A DNA stretch of 13,478 nt from X23 sp050251575 (GCA_050251575.1 JBFWMP010000072.1:1-13478); one strand, 5' to 3'. Shown: positions 1 through 7,817, counted from the first letter of the stretch. Notes: generated from the letters alone by a model not told the origin. Made by a program: numbers and translations.

Positions 1-1
1 T

Positions 2-424
2 GGTGATGATAAACCCGAATTAGAGAAATATTGTAGAGAATACAAACTGAATAATGTACATTTTCTTGGAAGAATTGATAAGAATTTTATACCGTTTGTT
101 CTCTCAATGGCAGACTGTAATGTTTTAAACTATCAAGAAGCAGGAACTTGGAAATATGGTGGTAGCCAAAACAAATTGTTCGAGTATCTGGCGAGTGGGA
201 AACCGATAGTTTCTAATGTTCATATAGGTTATTCTTTAATAGAGAGATATTCATGTGGAATTGTTGCAGATGATAACAATGCTGAAGCATATGCACAAGC
301 TATTTTAAATATCTATAACTTAAATAAAGAGGAATACGAAAATATGTGCACTAATGCAACAAAAGTTGCCTGTATGTATGATTACAGAATTTTAGTTGAA
401 AAACTCATAAATGTTATCGATTGA
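2..424 (+). CDS. Glycosyltransferase family 4 (WbuB-like), 3' end only
   Basis: This is the C-terminal part of a GT-B fold glycosyltransferase; the reading frame is open through the left edge, so the start lies outside the window. The visible frame begins with GDDKPELEKYC, followed by VHFLGRIDK and then GGSQNKLFEYLASGKPIV. This is the nucleotide-sugar-binding half of GT4 enzymes, close in style to the WbuB/WcaI group, where a GxSPNKLFEYMAxGKP-like segment is typical. The enzyme should act on the cytoplasmic face of the membrane and add one sugar to a lipid-linked repeat unit; donor and acceptor cannot be read from the sequence. The stop at 422-424 lies 16 bases before the dehydrogenase start at 441, so the two are probably co-transcribed. 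Its base composition is AT-rich, unlike the block that follows. The family is clear, the specificity unknown. Confidence 0.8.
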   Translation, partial: GDDKPELEKYCREYKLNNVHFLGRIDKNFIPFVLSMADCNVLNYQEAGTWKYGGSQNKLFEYLASGKPIVSNVHIGYSLIERYSCGIVADDNNAEAYAQAILNIYNLNKEEYENMCTNATKVACMYDYRILVEKLINVID

Positions 425-440
425 TAGAGTTGGATGTGAA

Positions 441-1754
441 ATGAAAAAACAGTTTTTTGAAAAGATTAGTAAAAAGAGCTTAAAAGTCGCTGTCATTGGC
501 CTTGGCTATGTCGGTCTACCCTTGGCTGTTGAGAAGGCAAGGGCAGGCTTCAAGACTACCGGCTTTGATGTCCAGCAGAAGAAAGTGGACATGGTGAACA
601 AAGGTATCAACTACATCGGTGATGTAGTGCAGGAAGACCTGGCTTCCTTGGTGAAGAATGGGATGCTCAGGGCAACCAGTGATTTCTCCTTTGTGAAGGA
701 TTGTGACTTCATCGCCATCTGTGTTCCTACTCCCCTGGATGAACACCAGCAACCAGACATCACCTACGTACGCGATTCTGTCATGCAAATAGCCAAGTAT
801 CTCAAGAGGGATTCAATTGTTGTCCTGGAGTCTACCACCTACCCGGGGACCACCGAGGAGTTGGTGAAGCCTTTACTTGAAGAGGGATCAGGTCTTGTCT
901 GCGGGGAGGATTTCTATCTCGGTTTCTCGCCTGAGCGTGTCGACCCAGGCAATCTGCTATACAAGACGAAGAACACTCCCAAGGTAGTTGGAGGCATCGG
1001 GAAGGATGCGACCGAAGTGATTGCAGCAATGTACCGTGCGGTGCTATCCAGTGATGTGACCGAGGTTTCCAGCCCTGCGGTGGCAGAGATGGAGAAAATC
1101 TTGGAGAACACTTACCGAAATGTGAACATTGGCCTGGTAAATGAGCTTGCCCAGCTCTGCCACGAGATGGGAATCAGCATCTGGGAAGTCATCGATGCGG
1201 CAAAGACCAAGCCTTATGGATTCCAGGCATTCTACCCCGGGCCTGGCCTGGGAGGACACTGCATCCCCCTCGATCCCTACTATCTCTCATGGAAGGCAAG
1301 GGAGTATGGATTCCATACCTCGATGATTGAAAGCTCGATGATGATTAACGACCGGATGCCAGAGTACACAGTGGAACGGGCCTCGAAGATACTGAACAGG
1401 TTCAAAAAAGCACTCAATGGTTCAAAGATATTGATGCTTGGAGTAGCCTACAAACAGGACATTGACGACTATCGGGAGAGTCCTGCGTTGAATGTCATAG
1501 AGATTCTCGAAAAGCAAGGCGCAGTGGTTACCTATCATGATCCTTGGGTGGCAGAGTACCAGCATAAGGGAAAGGTTGTGAAAAGCGAAAAGGAACTGAG
1601 TGCAAGCCTGCTGGAGGAAGCTGATCTTGTCATAATCACCACCGCGCACAGCAACGTTGACTATGATCTGGTACAGAAACATGCAAAGGCCATCTTTGAT
1701 ACAAAGAACGTCATGAAGGCCATTGCCGATCGTGACAACATCGAGGTGCTGTGA
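441..1754 (+). CDS. wbpA: UDP-N-acetyl-D-glucosamine 6-dehydrogenase (WbpA-like)
   Basis: Predicted to oxidise UDP-GlcNAc at C6 to UDP-GlcNAc uronic acid with two NAD+, the first step of UDP-ManNAc(3NAc)A synthesis. The 437-residue protein has the usual three-part layout: an N-terminal NAD-binding Rossmann domain with VIGLGYVGLPLA at about residues 17-28, a central dimerisation helix region, and a C-terminal UDP-binding domain with GVAYKQDIDDYRESPA. The catalytic cysteine is Cys274 in GPGLGGHCIPLDPYYL. That wording (GLGGHCIPLDP rather than GVGGHCIAVDP) fits WbpA/TviB-type enzymes better than WecC, the UDP-ManNAc dehydrogenase. I chose ATG 441 because it gives the family's usual short leader before the Rossmann strand; an in-frame ATG at 411 would overlap the upstream gene. 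The stop TGA at 1752-1754 overlaps the next ATG by one base, indicating translational coupling. This gene begins the GC-richer block. Confidence 0.92.
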   Translation: MKKQFFEKISKKSLKVAVIGLGYVGLPLAVEKARAGFKTTGFDVQQKKVDMVNKGINYIGDVVQEDLASLVKNGMLRATSDFSFVKDCDFIAICVPTPLDEHQQPDITYVRDSVMQIAKYLKRDSIVVLESTTYPGTTEELVKPLLEEGSGLVCGEDFYLGFSPERVDPGNLLYKTKNTPKVVGGIGKDATEVIAAMYRAVLSSDVTEVSSPAVAEMEKILENTYRNVNIGLVNELAQLCHEMGISIWEVIDAAKTKPYGFQAFYPGPGLGGHCIPLDPYYLSWKAREYGFHTSMIESSMMINDRMPEYTVERASKILNRFKKALNGSKILMLGVAYKQDIDDYRESPALNVIEILEKQGAVVTYHDPWVAEYQHKGKVVKSEKELSASLLEEADLVIITTAHSNVDYDLVQKHAKAIFDTKNVMKAIADRDNIEVL

Positions 1755-2836
1755 TGAAAATTGTGACGGTGATCGGTGCCAGGCCCCAGTTCATCAAGGC
1801 TGCGGCCTTGTCCAGGGTTCTTCGAAAGGAGCATCAGGAAATCCTGGTTCATACCGGACAGCACTATGACCCGAATATGTCGGATGTATTCTTCGAGGAA
1901 CTGGGTATCCCGCAGCCGGAGTACAACCTCGGAATCAGTGGGGGGTCCCATGCACAGATGACAGGAAGAATGCTCATCGCCATTGAGGAAGTATTGCTGA
2001 AGGAATCGCCTGATGCCCTGTTGGTGTATGGGGACACCAATTCCACCATGGCAGCATCGCTTGCGGCGGTGAAGTTACATATCCCAATCATACATGTTGA
2101 AGCAGCTGCAAGGCTGGGTACGTTCTCCAATCCCGAGGAAGTCAATCGTGTAGTGACAGACCATGTTTCCACCATCCTGTTTGCCTGTGTCCCCAGTGCA
2201 GTTGAGTTTGCCAGGAAAGAGGGGCTGGAGAGGAATCTATTTTTGGTGGGAGACCCCATGTATGACGCTTTCCTGTACTATAGAGGACGTAGGACTCTGG
2301 AGCAGATCCAACTGAAATCACTCCATAGGGAAATGCTTTCAGTTCCTGAGACATTCAATTATCTTACATGCCATAGGCAGGAAAATACGCAATCAGATGA
2401 CAACCTAAAGGAAATACTGCTTGCGATGGAAAGTATGGGGATTCCTACAATCTATCCAGTGCATCCAAGAAACCAGGAAGCTGCAAGACGGATCATGAAG
2501 AATGATGGATTCAAGAATATCCTGTTCGTAAATCCTGTAGGCTATCTTGATTCAAACACACTTGTGAACAATGCGCAGAGAATTGTCACCGACTCGGGAG
2601 GTGTGCAAAGAGAGGCTTTCTTTGCTGAAAAGCCCTGCATCACCGTCTTCGATTATGTGGTATGGCCGGAGACCATGGCCGGCAACTGCAACCAGCTTGC
2701 CAAGCCCAGAGCGAATGATATCCTGGAGAAGTGCAAGAACAAGGCCGTATTCGATAAGCAGTACAAACCTTTTGGAGATGGGCATGCTTGTGAGAGAATG
2801 TGTGATATTCTCAGAAAAGAGAATATATTGAGGTAA
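1754..2836 (+). CDS. wbpI: UDP-GlcNAc(3NAc)A-type 2-epimerase, non-hydrolysing (WbpI-like)
   Basis: A 360-residue non-hydrolysing nucleotide-sugar 2-epimerase with a GT-B-like fold. In this context it most likely catalyses the last step, UDP-GlcNAc(3NAc)A to UDP-ManNAc(3NAc)A. The N terminus has IGARPQFIKAAAL and HTGQHYDPNMSDVFFEELGI. Residues that align with the catalytic set of E. coli WecB (Asp95, Glu117, Glu131, His213) are present: Asp94 in GDTNST, Glu116 in HVEA, Glu129 in NPEEVNR and His207 in TCHRQENT. The TDSGGVQREA segment that binds the UDP is near residue 280. The spacing from HVEA to PEE is nine residues, against eleven in the second epimerase of this window, which places it in a different subfamily. 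The usual Gly after HVEA is Ala118. ATG 1754 follows GAGGTG at 1743-1748 and overlaps the previous stop by one base. An in-frame GTG at 1751 would add one residue and is less likely. Confidence 0.85.
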   Translation: MKIVTVIGARPQFIKAAALSRVLRKEHQEILVHTGQHYDPNMSDVFFEELGIPQPEYNLGISGGSHAQMTGRMLIAIEEVLLKESPDALLVYGDTNSTMAASLAAVKLHIPIIHVEAAARLGTFSNPEEVNRVVTDHVSTILFACVPSAVEFARKEGLERNLFLVGDPMYDAFLYYRGRRTLEQIQLKSLHREMLSVPETFNYLTCHRQENTQSDDNLKEILLAMESMGIPTIYPVHPRNQEAARRIMKNDGFKNILFVNPVGYLDSNTLVNNAQRIVTDSGGVQREAFFAEKPCITVFDYVVWPETMAGNCNQLAKPRANDILEKCKNKAVFDKQYKPFGDGHACERMCDILRKENILR

Positions 2837-2838
2837 AA

Positions 2839-3915
2839 ATGAAATATGCACTGATAGGCTGCGGGAGGATCTCTCCCAACCACATAGCTGCCGCTCTGGC
2901 TAATAATCTTGAGTTCGTTGCAGTCTGTGACATCAATGAGCAAATGATGGAGGACAAGATTCTCAAGTTTAGGCTAGATGAACAGAACGTGGCAAGGTAC
3001 CACGATTACCGGGAGATGCTGAAGGAACAGAAACCGGATCTGGTCTCCATTTGTACAGAGAGCGGCAAGCATGCATCCATCGCCCTGGATTGCATCGATG
3101 CTGGGGCCAATCTCATAATCGAAAAACCCATTGCCCTTTCCATCAAGGATGCTGATGCCATTATCGAGAAGGCAAAAGAGCATAACGTAAAGGTTTGCGC
3201 GTGCCACCAAAACAGATTCAATAAGTCGGTGGTGAAGATACGGGAAGCCATGGAACAGAACCGCTTTGGGAAAATGATGCATGGGACTGCCCACATCCGA
3301 TGGAACCGTGGCAGGGACTACTATGACAGGGCATCCTGGCGAGGGACGTGGGAGCAGGATGGAGGGGCATTGATGAACCAATGCATCCATAACATTGATC
3401 TCCTACGATGGATGATGGGAGACGAGGTTTCAGAAGTATTTGCGTATACAGACAATCTTACTCACCCGTACATTGACGCTGAGGACCTTGGTCTTGCTCT
3501 GGTGAAGTTTGCCAATGGTTCCTATGGAATCATTGAGGGGACCACTAACATCTACCCCCAGAACCTGGAAGAGACGCTCTATCTTTTCGGGGAAAAAGGC
3601 ACAGTGAAAGCTGGAGGGCAGTCAGTAAATATCATTGAGGAGTGGCGCTTTTCTGATTTACTTGATGACCCTGATGAAGTAAAGAAAACGTATCATGAGA
3701 ATCCTCCCAACGTGTATGGCTATGGCCACATTCCTTTGTTTGCCGATGTGATTGAAGCAATCAAGGAAGACAGGCAGCCAATGGTAACAGCGGAAGCCGG
3801 GAAGCGAGCATTAGAACTGGTGCTGGCTATCTATAAATCTGCTGCTGAGGGAAAGCCGATTAAGCTTCCCCTGGAAGACTGTGCGACCATTGATTTCGCA
3901 GGGAGATTCTCCTAG
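2839..3915 (+). CDS. wbpB: UDP-GlcNAcA 3-dehydrogenase, Gfo/Idh/MocA family (WbpB-like)
   Basis: Predicted to oxidise C3 of UDP-GlcNAcA to the 3-keto sugar, the substrate of the neighbouring aminotransferase. Characterised WbpB/WlbA enzymes keep NAD(H) tightly bound and regenerate it with 2-oxoglutarate; this is family knowledge, not visible here. The 358-residue protein shows the Rossmann motif MKYALIGCGRISPNH at the N terminus, the family signature EKP at residues 95-97 (Lys96 being the probable catalytic lysine), HQNRFN near residue 122, and the C-terminal-domain motif NQCIHNIDLLRWMMG with His184 and Asp187. Length is normal for the family. ATG 2839 lies two bases after the epimerase stop, with GAGG at 2830-2833 as ribosome-binding site. 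The stop TAG at 3913-3915 shares its last base with the following GTG start. The assignment rests on both the motifs and the complete pathway around it. Confidence 0.88.
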   Translation: MKYALIGCGRISPNHIAAALANNLEFVAVCDINEQMMEDKILKFRLDEQNVARYHDYREMLKEQKPDLVSICTESGKHASIALDCIDAGANLIIEKPIALSIKDADAIIEKAKEHNVKVCACHQNRFNKSVVKIREAMEQNRFGKMMHGTAHIRWNRGRDYYDRASWRGTWEQDGGALMNQCIHNIDLLRWMMGDEVSEVFAYTDNLTHPYIDAEDLGLALVKFANGSYGIIEGTTNIYPQNLEETLYLFGEKGTVKAGGQSVNIIEEWRFSDLLDDPDEVKKTYHENPPNVYGYGHIPLFADVIEAIKEDRQPMVTAEAGKRALELVLAIYKSAAEGKPIKLPLEDCATIDFAGRFS

Positions 3916-4484
3916 TGGACTGGTATGTACACCCTTCTTCCTATGTAGATGATGACGTGGTCATCGGCAAGGATACCAAAGTCTGGCACTTCTGCCACAT
4001 ACAGAGTGGTGCAAGGATCGGGGAGGGTTGCTCCCTGGGACAGAACGTGAATGTCTCGAACAACGTCATAATCGGTAACGGGTGCAAGATACAGAACAAC
4101 GTTTCCCTGTATGAAGGGGTAACCCTTGAGGATCATGTGTTCTGCGGGCCTTCCTGTGTTTTCACAAACGACCTTACCCCGAGGGCAAAATACCCGAAGG
4201 GGAAGGCAGGCTATCTGAAAACTCTCGTACAAGAGGGAGCTTCCATCGGGGCAAATGCAACCATCATTTGCGGTATAACCATTGGAAGATGGGCACTCAT
4301 CGGCAGTGGAGCGGTAGTCACCAAGGATGTCCCAGATTATGCCTTGATGATGGGAGTGCCTGCACAGCAGAAGGGATGGGCCTGTGAATGTGGTGCTGTT
4401 CTGAATGAGTCCCTGCATTGCAAGCAATGTGGCAGGCAGTATGAGCAGAAGACAGGAGGCCTTGTCGAGAGGCAGGGGAACTGA
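3915..4484 (+). CDS. wbpD: UDP-2-acetamido-3-amino-glucuronate N-acetyltransferase (WbpD-like)
   Basis: Left-handed beta-helix acetyltransferase of 189 residues, predicted to acetylate the C3 amino group of UDP-GlcNAc(3NH2)A using acetyl-CoA. The hexapeptide pattern runs from about residue 8 to 150 (VDDDVVIGKDTKVWHFCHI, ARIGEGCSLGQNVNV, NNVIIGNGCKIQNNVSLY, HVFCGPSCVFTN, GASIGANATIICG, YALMMGVPAQQKGW). WHFCHI, LGQNV, KIQNNVS and FCGPS are typical of the WbpD/WlbB branch. After the helix come two cysteine pairs, Cys157/Cys159 and Cys169/Cys172, resembling a small zinc ribbon. The start is GTG at 3915, preceded by GGGAGA at 3901-3906; it overlaps the previous stop by one base and gives the MDWYVHPSS N terminus expected for the family. 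A functional trimer is likely, as in relatives. The 3' stop lies two bases before the next start. Confidence 0.9.
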   Translation: MDWYVHPSSYVDDDVVIGKDTKVWHFCHIQSGARIGEGCSLGQNVNVSNNVIIGNGCKIQNNVSLYEGVTLEDHVFCGPSCVFTNDLTPRAKYPKGKAGYLKTLVQEGASIGANATIICGITIGRWALIGSGAVVTKDVPDYALMMGVPAQQKGWACECGAVLNESLHCKQCGRQYEQKTGGLVERQGN

Positions 4485-4486
4485 GT

Positions 4487-5611
4487 ATGGAATTTCGTGA
4501 TCTCAAGAAGCAATATCAGGTATTGAAGGAACAGATAGACAATGCTGTTATCGAGGTGATGTCAGAGTGCAATTTCATCAATGGCAGGCAAGTCAGGGAG
4601 CTGGAAGAACAGCTTGCTGCATATGTTGGGGTGAAACATTGCATCACCTGTGGGAATGGGACTGATGCGCTCTCCATGATGCTTATGGTTTGGGGGATCG
4701 GCCCAGGTGACGCGGTTTTCGTCCCCGACTTCACCTTCTTTGCCTCCGGCGAGGTTGTCTCCTTCGAGGGGGCGACGCCGGTGTTCGTCGATGTGGACCC
4801 GGATACCTACAACATGGATACAGAGAGCCTGGAACAAGCCATACTTGCAGTTGAGGCTGAGGGAAAGCTCAATGCGAAGGTGGTCATCCCTGTGGATTTG
4901 TTCGGCCTTCCTGCAGATTATGACTGGATCAACGAGATTGCACACAAGTATGGTATGAAGGTGCTTGAGGATGCGGCACAAGGCTTCGGGGGAGTGTACA
5001 AGGAAAGGCGAGCCTGCTCGCTCGGCGATGCAGCCACTACTTCCTTTTTCCCTGCAAAACCGCTTGGGTGCTATGGTGATGGCGGAGCGATTTTCACCAA
5101 CAGTGACAAGGAAGCCGAGTACCTGAGATCGATTGCAGTGCATGGAAAGGGATCCTATAAATATGACAATGTCCGTATTGGCTGGAACTCACGCCTTGAT
5201 ACCATCCAGGCGGCAGTCCTCCTGGTGAAATTCAAGGCGTTCCAAGCGTATGAGCTGGAAGCAGTGAATAAGGTGGCTTCCTGGTATACAAATACATTGG
5301 GGGATGCTGTGAAGACCCCGGTAGTCCCGGAAGGATGCTATTCCAGCTGGGCACAGTACACTATACAACTGGGCGATGAGAACCAACGGACTGAGATCCA
5401 GGGGAAACTGAAAGAGCAAGGGATTCCCACCATGGTATATTATCCAAAGCCTATGCACGAGCAGACAGCTTTCAAGGGATTGAAGCAATATGTTCCATGC
5501 CCGATCACAGAAAGGTTGTGCAAGACAGTGGTTTCGCTGCCGTTGGATGGGTATAAGAATTCTGAAGATGTACTGAAAAGTGTGGAAGCAATTAGAGTAA
5601 TAGGTAGATAA
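4487..5611 (+). CDS. wbpE: UDP-3-keto-GlcNAcA aminotransferase, DegT/DnrJ/EryC1 family (WbpE-like)
   Basis: PLP-dependent sugar aminotransferase of 374 residues, predicted to convert the 3-keto product of the WbpB-like enzyme into UDP-GlcNAc(3NH2)A with L-glutamate as donor. The resulting 2-oxoglutarate can feed back to WbpB in characterised systems. Visible motifs are the N-terminal MEFRDLKKQYQVLKEQID, GNGTDALSMML for PLP phosphate binding, DFTFFASGE, the EDAAQGFGG aspartate that contacts the pyridine nitrogen, and TSFFPAKPLGCYGDGGA, where Lys191 should form the internal aldimine. Then come VRIGWNSRLDTIQAAVL and the C-terminal YYPKPMHEQ. FFPAKPLG (rather than FFxxKxxT) is common in the WbpE/WlbC branch. 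The strong AGGGGAA at 4474-4480 supports ATG 4487. The stop at 5609-5611 directly abuts the next ATG. Confidence 0.92.
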   Translation: MEFRDLKKQYQVLKEQIDNAVIEVMSECNFINGRQVRELEEQLAAYVGVKHCITCGNGTDALSMMLMVWGIGPGDAVFVPDFTFFASGEVVSFEGATPVFVDVDPDTYNMDTESLEQAILAVEAEGKLNAKVVIPVDLFGLPADYDWINEIAHKYGMKVLEDAAQGFGGVYKERRACSLGDAATTSFFPAKPLGCYGDGGAIFTNSDKEAEYLRSIAVHGKGSYKYDNVRIGWNSRLDTIQAAVLLVKFKAFQAYELEAVNKVASWYTNTLGDAVKTPVVPEGCYSSWAQYTIQLGDENQRTEIQGKLKEQGIPTMVYYPKPMHEQTAFKGLKQYVPCPITERLCKTVVSLPLDGYKNSEDVLKSVEAIRVIGR

Positions 5612-6712
5612 ATGAAAACTGTAATGCTTGTATTTGGAACACGTCCTGAGGCTATCAAGATGTGTCCCTTGGTGAATGAGTTAAAGAAACGAGAGGGAAT
5701 TAAGACCGTTGTATGTGTAACAGGGCAGCACAGGGAGATGTTGGATCAGGTGCTGGATGCTTTCTCTGTGGTTCCTGATTATGATCTATCAATTATGCTT
5801 CCCAAACAGACGCTTTTTGACATCACGACAAACATACTCAATAAAATCAAAGAAGTATTAGATAAAGTCTCTCCTAATGTTGTTCTTGTGCATGGAGATA
5901 CCTCAACTACCTTTGTAACTGCTCTGGCATGTTTCTATCTTCAGATTCCTATTGGCCATGTGGAAGCGGGGTTGAGAACGTACAACATCTTCTCTCCCTA
6001 TCCAGAAGAGTTCAATAGACAAGCAGTAAGTATTATTTCTAAGTATAATTTTGCTCCCACTGAACTTTCAAAACAGAATCTCCTCAAAGAAGGTAAAAAT
6101 CCAGATTCTATCTATGTAACAGGTAATACTGCAATTGATGCATTGAAAACCACAGTTAGGAAGGACTATTCACACCCTCAATTGGATTGGGCTGAGGGAA
6201 GTCGTTTGATTCTCATTACCGCACATCGTAGAGAGAACCTTGGACAACCTATGCATAATATGTTTAGGGCAATCCGTAGGATAATTGATGAGCACGACGA
6301 TGTGAAAGCAATCTATCCTATCCATTTCAACCCTGCAGTAAGACAGGTAGCGAACGAAGAGTTAGGTGGTTGTGATAGGATTAGGATCATCGAACCTCTG
6401 GATGTATTAGATTTCCATAACTTTTTAGCAAGATCCTATATGATTCTTACCGATAGTGGAGGGATCCAAGAAGAAGCTCCTTCACTTGGGAAGCCTGTAT
6501 TGGTTATGAGGGATACAACTGAACGACCAGAAGGGATAGAAGCAGGGACATTGAAGCTCGTTGGAACTACAGAAGAAGTTATTTATGAGAATTTCAAATT
6601 ATTCTTGAACGTTGAAGAAGCATATAAATCAATGAGTCAGGCAAGTAATCCTTATGGGGATGGTTTTGCGTGTAAAAGAATCGCAGATACGGTTATGTCA
6701 GCCGAAAGCTAG
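5612..6712 (+). CDS. wecB: UDP-N-acetylglucosamine 2-epimerase, non-hydrolysing (WecB-like)
   Basis: A 366-residue classical UDP-GlcNAc 2-epimerase, predicted to interconvert UDP-GlcNAc and UDP-ManNAc. It starts with the hallmark VMLVFGTRPEAIKMCPLVNEL and carries VTGQHREMLDQVLDAF, GDTSTT with Asp96, HVEAGLRTYNIFSPYPEEFNR with Glu118 and Glu132/Glu133, TAHRRENLGQP with His205, and TDSGGIQEEAPSLGKPVLVMR. All positions match the catalytic and UDP-binding set of the WecB/MnaA family, and the FGTRPEAIKM and RENxG motifs separate it from the WbpI-like paralogue upstream. The start has no gap from the aminotransferase stop and only a weak upstream AGG, so translation is probably coupled. Base composition is intermediate between the GC-richer block and the AT-rich genes after it. 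Whether UDP-ManNAc is used directly or oxidised to UDP-ManNAcA cannot be decided here; no WecC-type dehydrogenase is present in the window. Confidence 0.93.
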   Translation: MKTVMLVFGTRPEAIKMCPLVNELKKREGIKTVVCVTGQHREMLDQVLDAFSVVPDYDLSIMLPKQTLFDITTNILNKIKEVLDKVSPNVVLVHGDTSTTFVTALACFYLQIPIGHVEAGLRTYNIFSPYPEEFNRQAVSIISKYNFAPTELSKQNLLKEGKNPDSIYVTGNTAIDALKTTVRKDYSHPQLDWAEGSRLILITAHRRENLGQPMHNMFRAIRRIIDEHDDVKAIYPIHFNPAVRQVANEELGGCDRIRIIEPLDVLDFHNFLARSYMILTDSGGIQEEAPSLGKPVLVMRDTTERPEGIEAGTLKLVGTTEEVIYENFKLFLNVEEAYKSMSQASNPYGDGFACKRIADTVMSAES

Positions 6713-6728
6713 GAAATGGGTTAATAGA

Positions 6729-7817
6729 GTGAAAATATTAGTTTTAACTACAGCTTATCCTACCGAAGATAATCCTGGGATGATGATGTATGTGCATACA
6801 AGGAACCTATACTATGCTAAAGAAGGTATTGATGTTACTGTTTTAAGTTTTAGTTCACACGAAAACTATGTATTTCAAGAAATTTCTGTGATTACATTAA
6901 ATGCCTTTGAAAAAAATCCTCGAGGGTATGAAATTTTGGTGGCTCATGCTCCAAATATAAGATTTCACTATCGGTTCCTTCAGAAGTATGAAAAGCATTT
7001 TAAGAAAATAGTTCTATTTTTTCATGGCCATGAAGTTCTAAAAGTAAACAAAGTATATTCCAGACCTTATAGTTATATGAAGAAAACCTCGATGCATAAA
7101 AGAATTATTCAAGATGTTTATGATGATTATAAACTTTTCTTATGGAGGAAGTATCTACCTAAGATTCTCCACAAGACTTTTTTAATATTTGTAAGTAACT
7201 GGATGTATGAAGAATTTTTAAAATGGGTTAAGATTCCCAAGGAATTGATTCTTGGTAAATATTCAATAACTTACAATGGTGTTGGCGAAATATTTGAAAG
7301 GAAAAGTTATAACAGAACTACTGAAAAAGAATTTGATTTCATTACTATTCGTCCAAATTTGGATGGATCTAAATATGCTATAGATATTGTAAGAAGTTTA
7401 GCTTTGGCGAACCCCGATAGAAAATTTCTAGTTATTGGAAAAGGGGAATTCTTTGATCACTATTCTACTCCTGAAAACATGACCAGAATTGAAAGAATTC
7501 TTAATCATAATGAGATAATTGACTATCTTAATAAATCAAAATGTGCACTCATGCCTACACGAACTGATGCCCAAGGACTTATGGCTTGTGAGATGGCAAC
7601 ATTTGGTATTCCTCTTATCACTTCAGATATCCCGGTTTGTCATGAAATATTCAATGATTTCCCGTATGTTGCATTTATTGATAATGAATTTTTGGATGAG
7701 AGTAATTTTTTAGAGTTTGTTGAAGGTTTAATTTTCAATATTCAAGATAAGAAAATAAAAAAATATTATCAGAATTATACAATAAATAAAGAAATAAGAT
7801 TATTTTCAAATTTATAA
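6729..7817 (+). CDS. GT-B glycosyltransferase (family 4-like)
   Basis: Predicted cytoplasmic glycosyltransferase of 362 residues adding a sugar to the lipid-linked repeat unit; donor and linkage are unknown. The N-terminal domain opens with VKILVLTTAYPTEDNPGMMMYVHTR, the usual first strand and acceptor-side loop of GT4 enzymes, and continues with FFHGHEV. The linker region has FVSNWMYEEFL and ITYNGVGEIFERK. The donor domain has IRPNLDGSKYAIDIVRSL, KFLVIGKGEFF and the C-terminal signature TDAQGLMACEMATFGIPLITSDIP. In that signature the usual E-x7-E pair appears as Asp-x7-Glu. I chose GTG 6729 because the Rossmann strand begins there. A longer reading from 6654 lies inside the upstream epimerase and adds unrelated residues. 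An AGGAAATGGG stretch at 6711-6720 may serve as ribosome-binding site. The gene is AT-rich. Confidence 0.82.
   Translation: MKILVLTTAYPTEDNPGMMMYVHTRNLYYAKEGIDVTVLSFSSHENYVFQEISVITLNAFEKNPRGYEILVAHAPNIRFHYRFLQKYEKHFKKIVLFFHGHEVLKVNKVYSRPYSYMKKTSMHKRIIQDVYDDYKLFLWRKYLPKILHKTFLIFVSNWMYEEFLKWVKIPKELILGKYSITYNGVGEIFERKSYNRTTEKEFDFITIRPNLDGSKYAIDIVRSLALANPDRKFLVIGKGEFFDHYSTPENMTRIERILNHNEIIDYLNKSKCALMPTRTDAQGLMACEMATFGIPLITSDIPVCHEIFNDFPYVAFIDNEFLDESNFLEFVEGLIFNIQDKKIKKYYQNYTINKEIRLFSNL

Noticed and set aside
411..440. Longer start for the dehydrogenase at ATG 411
   Set aside because: It overlaps the end of the upstream glycosyltransferase and adds ten residues unlike the family N terminus; ATG 441 gives the normal leader before the Rossmann strand.
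2093..2140. Compensating frameshifts to explain the unusual epimerase loop
   Set aside because: The frame, loop length and catalytic residues on both sides are preserved without any shift, so a substitution is simpler.
4562..5143. 193-codon minus-strand reading frame
   Set aside because: It lies wholly opposite the aminotransferase, whose motifs are intact, and has no recognisable domain; it is a GC-driven shadow, as are similar frames at 516-788, 1864-2259, 2974-3390 and 3912-4427.
6654..6728. Longer N terminus for the glycosyltransferase
   Set aside because: The extra 25 residues are the epimerase gene read in another frame; the family's first strand begins right at GTG 6729.
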